A DNA stretch of 64,000 bases from Cylicocyclus nassatus. Its lineage: Eukaryota > Nematoda > Chromadorea > Rhabditida > Strongylidae. Made by a program: the position numbers and the translations under genes. The notes beneath the pieces were generated by a model. It had not been told where the DNA came from, made no database searches, and worked only from the letters and a program-made list of their open reading frames with translations. Shown here one piece after another: positions 47,938 through 58,500 of this stretch. The stretch spans positions 76,724,792 to 76,788,791 of the forward strand of contig CATQJL010000305.1 in assembly GCA_958299035.1 (NCBI GenBank), given 5' to 3'. Every line of letters starts with the position of its first letter. The stretch's first letter is position 1.

Positions 47938-48129
47938 AGACTTCACGCGATTTGATCGTCGCGACTCAATCGCCGACATTTCCATTCATTTTCATTTCAC
48001 GTTCAAAAATTTCGGGCTGGAAAAGTATCACAACCAAATTGCAAGTTGATCGGCATGGAATGATGTTGTAACAGTTGTCTCGTCGCGAATCAGTCGCGAC
48101 GATCGAATCGCGTGAAGTCTGTCCGGGGC
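47938..48129. mobile_element. Harbinger-type MITE, copy 2, TTA target site
   Basis: Same ends and body as 10923-11122 (GGCCCCGTACAGACTTCACG; inner TTTGATCGTCGCGA). Flanked by TTA (47935-47937, 48130-48132). 192 bp, with one C lost at the right end. Confidence 0.9.
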
Positions 48130-48450
48130 TTAGACAAATCGTGTGTGGAGGCAACCGCTCCCATTGCATCAATCTCTCAAGTTAAACCATCCGCCTTTGT
48201 TAAATACTAGCCCATGTCACATTTGTGTTTTAGGACTGAAGATGCCGATGCCATCATTTTGATTTCCAACTATGTTGCGGTTCGTTGCAAATTTGGGAAA
48301 GGGAGATGGGGTTAGGAGGAGGGGGGAAGAACTTACAACTTACTTACACGTTAGGTCAGCTAACCGATCGCTGCAGTGTCAAAAAGGCATCGTAACGTTT
48401 ATTGGTATAATCGGTATTGATCATATTATTTATATTACTTTCTATTGATT

Positions 48451-48870
48451 TTAAGCACCTGTTTGAGCAAGATACTGAAGTTTAGCAACTGTTTTGGCGT
48501 TAATGGTTGTAATGCCCTTTTGATTGCGCAACCTACTCTGGCATTGGTCATTGACTAACAGAGGGGATTCCTTTCTTTTTAAAGAGGTACTTCGGCGATA
48601 TTTTCTGCTCTCATTAAGGAGATCTAGATGCATCGCAATCTTGCAAGCGGTACACGATAAATTCGTACCTCCGCATCTGTGGCGGTGGCAACGGCAGGAG
48701 CACTATTTGAGGCAAATGAAGACATCTCTGGTTCCGATTGCGGTGTAGAAAAATCTAAACGCAATTTGGAGTAGTCCAGAGTAGCTGTAGCACTAGCTAA
48801 TCCCACCTGGCGGTGGAGTCTGGGTAGGAGCAGCTTTTGATCTTTGTATTGATGACTGCTCTGCTCCCAT
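48451..48870 (-). CDS. Small protein with N-myristoylation-type start, 89 aa
   Basis: Four exons join in phase: 48807-48870, 48669-48754, 48591-48623 and 48451-48537, with introns of 52, 45 and 53 nt. The start MGAEQSSIQRSK fits the N-myristoylation consensus (glycine 2, serine at 6-7), suggesting membrane tethering. The middle is proline-, serine- and alanine-rich (PTQTPPPDFSTPQSEPEM). The C-terminus is SRLRNQKGITTINAKTVAKL then QYLAQTGA and TAA, with an AATAAA about 50 bases downstream. The frame is also open for some codons before this ATG (VVRH), so an upstream exon could make the methionine internal and remove the myristoylation signal. No known family is recognised. Confidence 0.55.
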
Positions 48871-49000
48871 ATGTCGCACCACTCGTGGTGGTGAAAGTGT
48901 AGAAATGAAGAGTAAGTTTGAAATCAGCTTAAATATTGTCCTAACCGATGAGAATCTTGAGTGATAATGATACTTGAAGAAGGCTAGATTTACTTATCAA

Positions 49001-49210
49001 TTACCCGGTGAGACCTAGTTGCTTTGTCGATAATCTCGCTAAACGGTGACTTGAAATAATCTCTACAATATCTTTGTTATAAAATCTCTTGTTGTGGACC
49101 ACCGCTTCTTGATAACTTTGGGTAAAGGACCACAGATAGCCATAGTTTCCAGCCCGCGAACATCCAGCATGGGCTGTGATGGCTGCAGATATCCGCCCGA
49201 TATCCTCCAT
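49001..49210 (-). CDS. Probable exon or 69-codon small protein, unknown
   Basis: After a TTCGTTTCAG acceptor and 42 bases, ATG opens MEDIGRISAAITAHAGCSRA, then GYLWSFTQSYQEAVVHNKRF and DIVEIISSHRLARLSTKQLG. It either stops at TAA (49001-49003) or is spliced at GTAATT. It is adjacent to and on the same strand as the 89-aa gene, but the splice phase (2) does not fit that gene's first exon (1). It may be the first exon of the same transcript or a separate small gene. Confidence 0.42.
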   Translation of the reverse strand: MEDIGRISAAITAHAGCSRAGNYGYLWSFTQSYQEAVVHNKRFYNKDIVEIISSHRLARLSTKQLGLTG

Positions 49211-50611
49211 TTCGACGACCTAACCAGGAAAGGATCTCAAAACTCTGGCGCTCTGAAACGAAATGCATGTCACTAGATGGATCTTGTTAAGCTGAGTCCA
49301 AATGTGTTCTCATTGTCTTTCTCTGAGGAAGATACGAGTGTTCGAAGGTCCAGATATGGCGAACGTTTAGTGGCATCTTTTCAAGAATTAGTTGTTCACA
49401 ACATTTATTTATGCTTCATCTTCTTTCTGTTTTTTTACACTCAAACCTTGCCAGTTATACACTTCCAAGCTGATTCAAATGTACATCATGCATTAAGACC
49501 CCAATGACTTCCCAATTAACCCTCATGATCTTTTCCAGAAAATCCAGCAGCAGAGGCGGAAGGTAGATTTGGAGTCAGCTCTTCAAGATGCATCTAAATG
49601 TACGTATATTACTCCATTTCTCCACTGCAACTTGGGATACTTCCCTTGTAGAATCTCCTCCTTCATCGATCCTCCTCGATACTCTTGGGCAGGAGCACCG
49701 CGACGCGACGCTATTTGGTTTTGGGCGTGGTTGTGTTCCAGCGTCCGCCAACGTTCGTTGCCGGACTAATATGCAGGCACCCCTCCAGCCTCGGCTATAT
49801 ATAACGCGGTAACTCGTTTTCTGCGTCTTTTTTGGCCTTCAGTGGTATCGTCCGTATTATTGATTGGTTGAACTGTGATACTGCGTATGCGCCTGCGTCC
49901 CCGCGCCTTTAGCGAGTGTATGTTGGAAGGATTGGATGGTCCGATGAATTCCAAGGATTGGAACAGCGGGATGACGATAATCTGATAACGCTTTGACGAG
50001 CAGAACGATTGCGGAGCTACATAGGATCGTAGTGACAAATCCGTGAAGTTAGCGTCAGCCGCGCCGTGTTAACGGTGCGCGTTAAGACACGGCGCGGCTG
50101 ACGGTTTTGGGGTTTTGCTACTTTGGAGGTGGGAGAGCAGCGTAAGGGGAATAAGCGTGAGCAAGTACCCCATCGGCAGCCAAGGGCGAGCTTAACTCTC
50201 CCAGTGGCCTTAGGCTGTTGCCCATTTTTGATCTTATGTTGTTTTGAGTTTTGCAAGACGGCAATTGTAGGCATTGTAGGCAAAAGCTCCACAAATTGCT
50301 GGCTGCAATTGCGCATCCTATGGGAGGAGGATGTGGTTTTGGCAAACGAGCGTCAAATGAATGGTGCAGAGGCGAGCCACCACCCTCTCTCATAAACTGT
50401 TTTCTTCATAAAATGACCCTACTACACGAAATAAATTTGATTTTTATGGAGCATATCAGCAGCACGTATTCCCATTTTTAAGAGTAAGAGAAGTGATTTT
50501 GTAAGCTTACGGCTCCGTATTGGCCATTAGTAAGGAAAAATTCCGGTTTTTTGAGTATTTGTCGCTTCCATCTCCTTATTCATTTCATCTTAATCGTCAA
50601 AATTACACTAA
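49211..50611. other. No firmly supported gene; possible exons and a hairpin
   Basis: On the plus strand an acceptor TCTTTTCCAG is followed by KIQQQRRKVDLESALQDAS and GTACGT (49538-49604), then by an open stretch after CCTTGTAG (SSILLDTLGQEHRDATLFGF, 49651-49812). The join creates a stop, so I do not call a gene. A strong hairpin lies at 50053-50103. Confidence 0.35.
50053..50103. repeat. 17-bp GC-rich hairpin
   Basis: CGTCAGCCGCGCCGTGT at 50053-50069 pairs perfectly with 50087-50103. TTAAC/GTTAA inside nearly extends the stem. The loop is GC-rich. Possibly the centre of a small MITE. Confidence 0.9.
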
Positions 50612-50813
50612 TTTCACGCGTACAAGGCGCGGAAGATTTTTTTCCAAAATCGACCAGCCCAAATACGCCAGAGGACTTCGCAAGCAAAGGAACCCAAGCC
50701 TTGCTGTATATTGCTTAAGAGAATCATACGGCATAAGGATCGCTTTCCGAAATAATTTGTAGCGGCTGAGGGGCTTAGGTGGAAATCGAAAAAGGTGCGC
50801 CTTACGCGTGAAA
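50612..50813. mobile_element. 200-bp terminal-inverted-repeat element, copy 2
   Basis: TTTCACGCG and CGCGTGAAA ends as in 4599-4798, with the same internal order (TTTTTTTCCAAAATCGACCA, GCTGTATATTGCT, AGCGGCTGA). In this copy the flanks extend the palindrome to CTAATTTC/GAAATTAG. Confidence 0.72.
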
Positions 50814-51275
50814 TTAGAGTACTTATCATAAACTTTTCTTGCGATTCGAGTTTTAGTTCTTCGACATCCATTCGACTCAGCACGAATTGAATTGTGTCCC
50901 AAACGCATGTAGCAACTTTGAAAGATTTCAAACATGATGAGAAGATTTTATTATCGATTCAAAACGCAATCTGAAAACACACTCACAAGAAAACCCGTCG
51001 TGCTACCATCGTTGTGTAGAAACTAACAAGAAAATTAACAGACTAAATTATGAAATGATCGACACTCCAAACACATAGTTATAGAATATTGAGCTTTCAA
51101 CGATGTCAACATGAGACATGAATGATTACTTGATAAAAAAAAGATTTAAATATTGAGAAAAGCAGATTTTAGGGGTGTCAGCGATACCTCGTGGATAATA
51201 TACAATTTTAGAAAATGCCACATTGTTGCGGAGCGTCATTTTGTCTTATCATACATCTATGGGAAGAGTAAGAGG

Positions 51276-52518
51276 CAGGGCCCGGCACGAGGTGGGCAAA
51301 CGGGGTTTTCCAAAACGAATTCCCCTTTGATCCCAATAAATTTTACGAATACCCCCTTGAGCCCAAAAATGACGTTTTGTGCTTGTGCGACGAGATTACC
51401 GGCCACACTTCGCTCAAAAGCGCTCAAAAGCGCCCAAATTGCTCAAATTCCTCAAATTACTCCTCAGCTGGATCAAGATAGAAAACAGGAAGAAAAATAA
51501 GCAAGAAAATGATTAAGGAATGAGAAAATATCAAAGAAACGCAGTCATAGGAATGAGAGACGCCGCTCCCGCGCGTATCGATTGACTGGAGCGCGCTTTC
51601 CATCTTAAAAAGCTAGGCTGCTGATGCGATTTTGGGCTCTAACAAGGTCAAGAGGAGGAGTTTCGGAACCAAAATTTCACCATGTAGTAAACTTTAGGTG
51701 TACAACAGATTTATGTAAAAATTTTGAAAAAATTATGTGAACTGAGAGTTTTGCCGACCTCAGGTGGGAATTAGGTCGGCAAATGCCGACCTAATTTGGA
51801 AATTAGTTAAGGAAACTTTTCATTCACATAAGTTTTTCATAATATTTCACACTTAGTTACTTAGTCCTACTGCGCATACACACACCGAATCCCGCGCGAT
51901 TTCGTTACCTTTGCGTTGCAAACGAGCCATTTTTCCATTTCTTTGGTAGCGCAAAATTTTCAGAAAAAAGTTTGCCACAACCTTCAGTCACATAATTTTT
52001 CAATGAAACTCCTCAGTTAAGCCCTGCAAGTCCGTGTGCATGTATTTACCAAGTTTCATGCCATATCGTTCATCTGCGCGTTCCAAACGAGCAGTTTGAA
52101 TTCACATCTTCATTTACCAGTTTTGCGAAATTCTCGGAAAAAATGCTAATTACTCGTTCCGCTCACATAAGTTTTTCATAAATTTTCATACTATGTTTCC
52201 ACTAGCCTCTCTCCGTTCGCATACAAAATTTGGTGCCATATCGTTACACATACATTGAGAACTAGTCATGCATGCTGTTACAAATAGCATCGCTTGGGCG
52301 ACGTCGCGCGTGCGGCAATTAGCGACGGCGCGGTTTGACGCGCGCGAACTCTAGTGTTCGCCTGTTGAGGCACATAACATGTCAAGATAAGTAGCGAGCA
52401 TGAACTACCAATTTTTTTCCGGGGCTCCGCCCCGGACCCCGCAAAAACGATTTCCCCTTGCTTTTTGGCCCCAAAACGATTTCCAGCTTGTCATTTGCCG
52501 ACCTCGTGCCGGGCCCTG
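51276..52518. mobile_element. hAT-type non-autonomous element (family member 5), 8-bp target site
   Basis: Ends CAGGGCCCGGCACGAGGTGG and, on the other strand, CAGGGCCCGGCACGAGGTCG. It has a perfect 8-bp duplication GTAAGAGG (51268-51275, 52519-52526). The subterminal word AGGTCGGCAAATG is repeated in the core (51752-51800) in both orientations. The core is bracketed by TTATGTGA and TCACATAA. Unlike the other copies, the right half holds three related ~165-175-bp units, each with a TCACATAA.TTTTTCAT.A block (near 51824, 51988, 52163). It is 1243 bp and has no transposase. Confidence 0.9.
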
Positions 52519-52577
52519 GTAAGAGGTCTTCATGGAAGTGAACAAATAATCATATAGTCAAAAATTACATATGCATT

Positions 52578-55500
52578 TTATGCAGATTCCAATTTTGCAT
52601 ATCGCATCCCATTACGATATTCCTCCGGGGCGGCAGAAGCTTGCAGATCCTGACTTTGCCACTCAGTGTCGCCGTTGGCATGACCACCACCTCCAAGACC
52701 TCGAATTTCGACTTCATGACCGGATACTGTAAAAAAATTGTTTGTTGTGCAGTGCACACAACCAAGACCAATTTTCCTACCATAAGCTGGGTTCTCAAAG
52801 GCAACTGTTGGACCTCCTCGTGGTGGTTGTTGTCTTCGCACAAGTTTACCAAACGGTGCTGGTAGGTCACGTCGTCGTCCGAGGTAGATTATTCCTAAAC
52901 AAATTTGCCTCGGAATTTCTGAATAGCATTTCTCATAAAAGGCAATCTCACCAAGTATGACCAAACCGCAGCACACCAGCAACAAAAAGATGAAGAATGC
53001 TGATGAGCCTGCGCCTGAACCCGATTTGCCTGGAAAAGCATAGTTAAGCCAGAAAATATGTTCAAGTTGTAAAAATTACTCACCAACACTTGTCGATGGA
53101 ACATCCAAAAATGCCACAGGGCTTATCCCGAAAGCGTTTGTCGAAATGATCACAAGTTCGTAGGCAGTATCTGGTTCAACGTCAAGCTCAACAGACCGTG
53201 AAACGCCCTTTTCGACCTACAATTGAAAAAATTGAAGCAATTTCTTTTGATTGCTGGAATGAATTTCTACCTTGTAGTCTCCGTTATCATCATCTTTTTT
53301 CTTGTAGTAGACAGCGTAGTATCGATAGGTTTCGCTAGGATCACTGTCCTCCCAGGTGACCTATAATAAATTAGTTCATGTGAAGAGTCTATACACTAAG
53401 CTGCTAAGTGGCGGTCCGAGGGGGGAAGGGGGACGAGAAATTTACCCACATGGGTTAAAAAATTGTACAAGTGACTTGTTCATTCTTGTAAAAAATTAAA
53501 TAATTTTTAAAATTTTTTAAAAATTCAAATTAGCCTGTGAAAAAAAATTTTTTTGGGGGCGTAGCAATCCTGGGGCCGCCACTGGCTGGTACCCATCTTT
53601 GACCAGGTACCGTAACCTATATGGAAAAAAATTGTTGTAGGCAATAGAATCGGCTAGCTTTCTCTTGGCCTACTTCTGGGTTTATAGAGAAATAACGATA
53701 AGGCTATTTTTTTATCTTTTACTTATTTTTTATTTTAACATTTTCTTAGTCATTTTAGAACTCAATTTTCAAAAAATTTTGCAGTCTCGGCTCCGAATGT
53801 GAAAACTATGTTTCTTCTCAGATCCAATCGTGATTTATGGAGAAAAAAGTTCTAGTTTTCTGCTTTCCAACCTTGGTTTTTCAAAGAAATTTTCTCTCTA
53901 CAAGAGCAGACTTACTAGGCCTACTCTTGATTTCCAAGTTTTTAAAAGTACTTTACCAAAGTTATAAGGAACACTCTGAATCGGAGTCAAAGTGAATGAG
54001 CTTCAAGAACACCTACCTTGAGCTTTCCTTTTTCTGGAACATCATAGTCAATATTTCTGACCGGTTCCGGTCTTCCCTCCTTCTCATGCCCGCGAACGCG
54101 ACATTCCATAATTGTCACCGCAAATGGTGTGCAGTCCACATCCGTCGAGAACGAATCACCTTGAAAAAAATCCAATATTGATAACTATGGGTGCAGTTAA
54201 TAAAATATTGTACCTGAGCACAGGGGTAAGCATTTTTTCGACACTCCTCGCAGATCGCAGCAATCACTATGATCTCGGAAATCTGCTGCTGCACATTTGA
54301 GCAAACTGGCCGCATATTGTGAGCAATTACCAACAGAAGGTGGGACCTGCAAGCATAATAACTGAATTTAAGCGTTGAAACAACCCAACACAACCTTACC
54401 CTTCCAACTGAGCAAGCTTGCTGGCAGTCACCTTCGATGCCCTCTTTTTCGCAGCAGACTATTATACCCTTAGGATTCGGAGGCAAAATGTCTTTGGAAA
54501 CAACAAGCTCAGCAGTATCCACCGAATGACTTCCATCCTTTTCAGCAATGCAAGAGTATACACCAGCTTTGCCTTTCACGTTCTTTATCTAGAAAAATAT
54601 CTCTTAGTTTCCGTTCAGGACCTTTGGGTACCTTGCTTACGTGAAGTGTAGCCTTGTAGGTGTTGATTGCAACAACTTTGAGACGAGTGTCACCTATTAC
54701 AGTTTTGCCTTCGGTCTCGAAACGAATAGCAGGAGTTGGGTAGCCCTAAAATTTCCAGCTTGAAAAAGAAAAAAGAGGAAGCAGAGAGCTTCCTCTTTTT
54801 TCAAAAGAGCTACTGCTATCACCTTGACAGTGCAAGAAATTTCAGCCGACTGATCGTCGAATGCCCGCACTTTTTCCTTATCCATCTTGGCCACGGGACC
54901 AACTAAAAAATGTTGGTTTAAAGGTAGGGAGGGGGGGGGGGCGCGATATCCAGAGCGAACATACATTTGACAAGCAAATTCCTCATAGCGACATTTTGAC
55001 GGCCATCGGTATCAGTAACAGCGCATTTAACCGTGTCTATGGATGAATCGGCTTCCACTTCTTCGGCCACCCAAGAAACTCCATGATCGTTGCTAGCCTA
55101 GAAACAAACTTTTTCAAATACGTTTTCGCATCCAAAATTGCCCATTTTTCATTATGATCATCTACCTAATATTCAATCAAATACTGATTCGCTCTGTCGC
55201 TCAATGATGAATTTATTCATTCAGCCAATTATTTCATTAATCATACATTCATTCAGTGACGCAATCGTACAAGCATTTATTCATTCAGTTCATCTAATCA
55301 TAATTTATCATTTGTTCATTCATTCATTCAGTCGTTCATTCATTGATTCATTCTTCTATCTGGTCATTCATTCCTTCTTTTTATGATTCGCGCAATTCCA
55401 TCATGCATCCCAGTGATCATTTATCACTTCCATTTGCTCAATCATTCCACTTCATTATTCAGTCACGCGTTAATTCATCCATTTCATCTAGTCGTCTGGT

Positions 55501-58500
55501 CATTCACTTCACTTCACCGTTTATTTCATCCTTGTCGTCTGCTTATTTGAAAAACATAGATGAGAGCTCAGATATGAAACGATGATATTGTCAAACTGTA
55601 GTGTAGCTTTGTTCACTTTTATAATCAGAGTTCATTTCTCCATTTATTCATCTATATTCATTTGTCATTTATTCATATTAGGATGTCCCATAAGCCTTTT
55701 CATATTCGTACCTTTAAAGTGATATTCCTCAAAAACTAAGGCATCTACAAGGGTGTAAATTGGTGGGAATATTCTTGAGTGAATAAGCTATATATTTACA
55801 CTTTTGCGAGAAGCATAGACCCATTGCAGGCAAAGTTTGAAAATTGAGCGCATTATTTTTTTTCTCGATTTCTAGCCATTAGAAAAATGCAGCAAGTGTT
55901 ATAATTATATGATGTGGAGATTATATGCGTGAGCAAGTGGGAACTTTGAAGAATGTTTTTGAACTGAGATATGATAATTTTCTTTTTCGGAAATTTGGAT
56001 TTTTTTCCATTTTGTCTTGAAACTCGATGCGGATCAAGCCTGACACGGACTTTTGAAAGCCATGTGGTAGAGCTTGCTTTGATCTTTCGAACGGTGCCCT
56101 GCATCCCATTAGAAATCTTAAAGTAGCAGACTTATGCTGGTGAAAAGTCAGATATGAAAAGACTTATGGGACAACATAATACATTCAATCAATCAATCGA
56201 TCATTCATTCCTTCATTCAGTCACTTCAGTCATTCATTCATTCATCCATTCATTCATTCATCGTACTGCTTCCTTATTCCATACCTCATTCATCCAATCA
56301 TTATATGTATTTATTTTAACATTCATACCATTTTATCCCTTCTGACACAAATTTAGGTGGTGATTCAAACACTGGTAAGCAGATTTGAACATCAGAATTA
56401 CCTGATGGCTTCCTGCTGTGAGATCCAGATTATAATGTCCTTTGTGTACATCCATATGTATTGAGCAATTGATAGAAATCTTGTCATTTTGAAGGTAAAC
56501 GCCATCGTGATGATCCGGAGTGATTGTAATGATAGGTTCAGGTAAGCCAAGTCGGTCTGTAAAAGAGGTTACAGTGAGGTTTTCATAGGAACGACGGCTT
56601 ACCTGGTTGAGCAAGCACTGTAACTACAGAAGAACTCTCGCTAGTCTTGCCGTTAACAGTAGCGGTCACATATACGTTATATAGTGCATCTCGTTGTAAT
56701 TCGTTCATTACCACCCAGGTGTTGTTAGTTTGGATCTGAAGTATTGATTATAAATCTCACTAGCCAATAAGAGGTGAGGCGCCTGCATTGGCCAATAGGA
56801 GCACGCAACTTACCGTAGTCCACTGCCCAGTTTTTTCGGTATCCACATAGTACAAGGCATACTGTACGACTCCTTGAATATTGCTGCCGTCTAAGTTCTT
56901 ATCCACGGCATTCCAAGTGATATTCACGCGATTACCGTAGTTCCACTCAATCCTAAGTCCATCCGGTGCCTTGGGCTTGTCACCTTCCGTTACTGAAAAA
57001 AGGCATATTTTACCGCAAGGTGGGGGCGGAGTGAATAGATCTGGTGGAACAACTTACTCTTAGCCGGTTGTGTGGTGAACGTGACATTGAATGAAGGTGG
57101 GCTGCTACCCTTGGCGTTATGGGCTGTGACTCGAGCTCGATATTCACTTCCTGGGATTAGATTTTCCATCCGATAGGATTCAGTAGTGATGTCAGCAGTG
57201 GTAACGATGTCGTTGTTCAAGAACAACTAAAAGACTTTATCGTAAGTTTTAAAAATAATTTTTCAAAATAATGAACGATTTGGGGAAAATAAGCAAGGAA
57301 ACACAAGATGCTGAAGGTAGGTTCGAAACAAATCAAAGCGCGGGCTTTTCATATGGAAAAATATCAATTGGGGGGGTTTAACTAAGGCGCTATCCAGGCA
57401 GCAGCTACTATAACTCGCTGATAAACAAGAAGTTGAACCTATGATCATTCTCGCCCAGACTTCCAAGCAACCAATCAGCTTACTCGATACGGTAATTGGC
57501 CAGCTCAAGAATAAGGTCTGGGCGAGAGTCTACAATCGAATTTCTTGGCCACAAATAACCGTATGAGCTTGCTTTTTGGCTAAATCTTAGCTAAAAATGC
57601 CAAATCAGTCTCACATAAATAATGCGGGTTTAACCGTCCTGATCTCCCTACATCAAACAAATTTTTTACAACAAAAAAAAACCATGCCCACCTCCACTTT
57701 ATAGCCGAGAATTCCGTAATCGCTTTCTTCCCATGAAAGCAGCGCAGAAGTAGAATTGATATCCGTAACCCTCAGCCTCTGTACAGCCTGGGGTAGCCCT
57801 ATATGAGGAGCCGAGAAGCACGTGGACAGCTTGTTCAAAGAGGCATAGCATGAGTCGGGGACCTGAACTTTACACTCGGTAAGCAAAAAAGCTTATAATA
57901 AACCAAAGGATGTAAAATCGTACCTGGAAGGGATGTCGGCACCCAGTGAGGCATTCCTTCGGAACTTGTTCCTTTTCACAGCAACGAGAATGGTCGCGAC
58001 CTTCTGAGGCGCACTGTACCCATTTGTTGAGATCTTCTGGAAGAACAAGCACATTATTTACTGAAATTTCAAAAAGATATTCTAAAACTTACGTTGGCAT
58101 GTCTCAGGAAGACTAGAGTTGAAGTGACAAGACGACTGACAGTCTGGTGACACATTCTGATGTTTGCAGCATTCTTGGAAATCTTCATCGGAGTTACCGT
58201 ATTCTAGAAAATTCAAATTGGGACTAAGAAGAAATTCTCTTGAGCAAATTGTTCAGACGATGAGTACAGGCTTCAGTCTCTTATTGTAGTCCTTACAAAT
58301 ATTCTGGCAAAAAAATCATGTTCGTTTTTGGGTAGTCCTGTGCTATTTTGCGTTTGATTTCTAATTCTATCTGTGGTTTTCTTAATTAACCATGTACCAC
58401 AGAATTTGGTTAAGGTGAAAAAGTTGAAAAATAACTATATTGCGTCAGTTGCTTTTCCCCAACGATCAGAAATTTCAAATTTTCTCAGCACTCTTTTTGT

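Noticed and set aside
48776..48812. A 22-nt intron in the 89-aa gene, and similar 28-35-nt introns elsewhere
   Set aside because: Well-supported introns here are about 45 nt or more; alternative acceptors give 45-53-nt introns and keep frame.
4601..50935. A protein family ending WAGRFWKK in two places
   Set aside because: The shared part is the 200-bp repeat element, with ends in inverted repeats, not a coding family.
54115..54346. Continuous frame through 54214-54346 in the SHLLLVIAH reading
   Set aside because: The other frame gives a DB module (FRDHSDCCDLRGV) and joins both neighbouring exons in phase.
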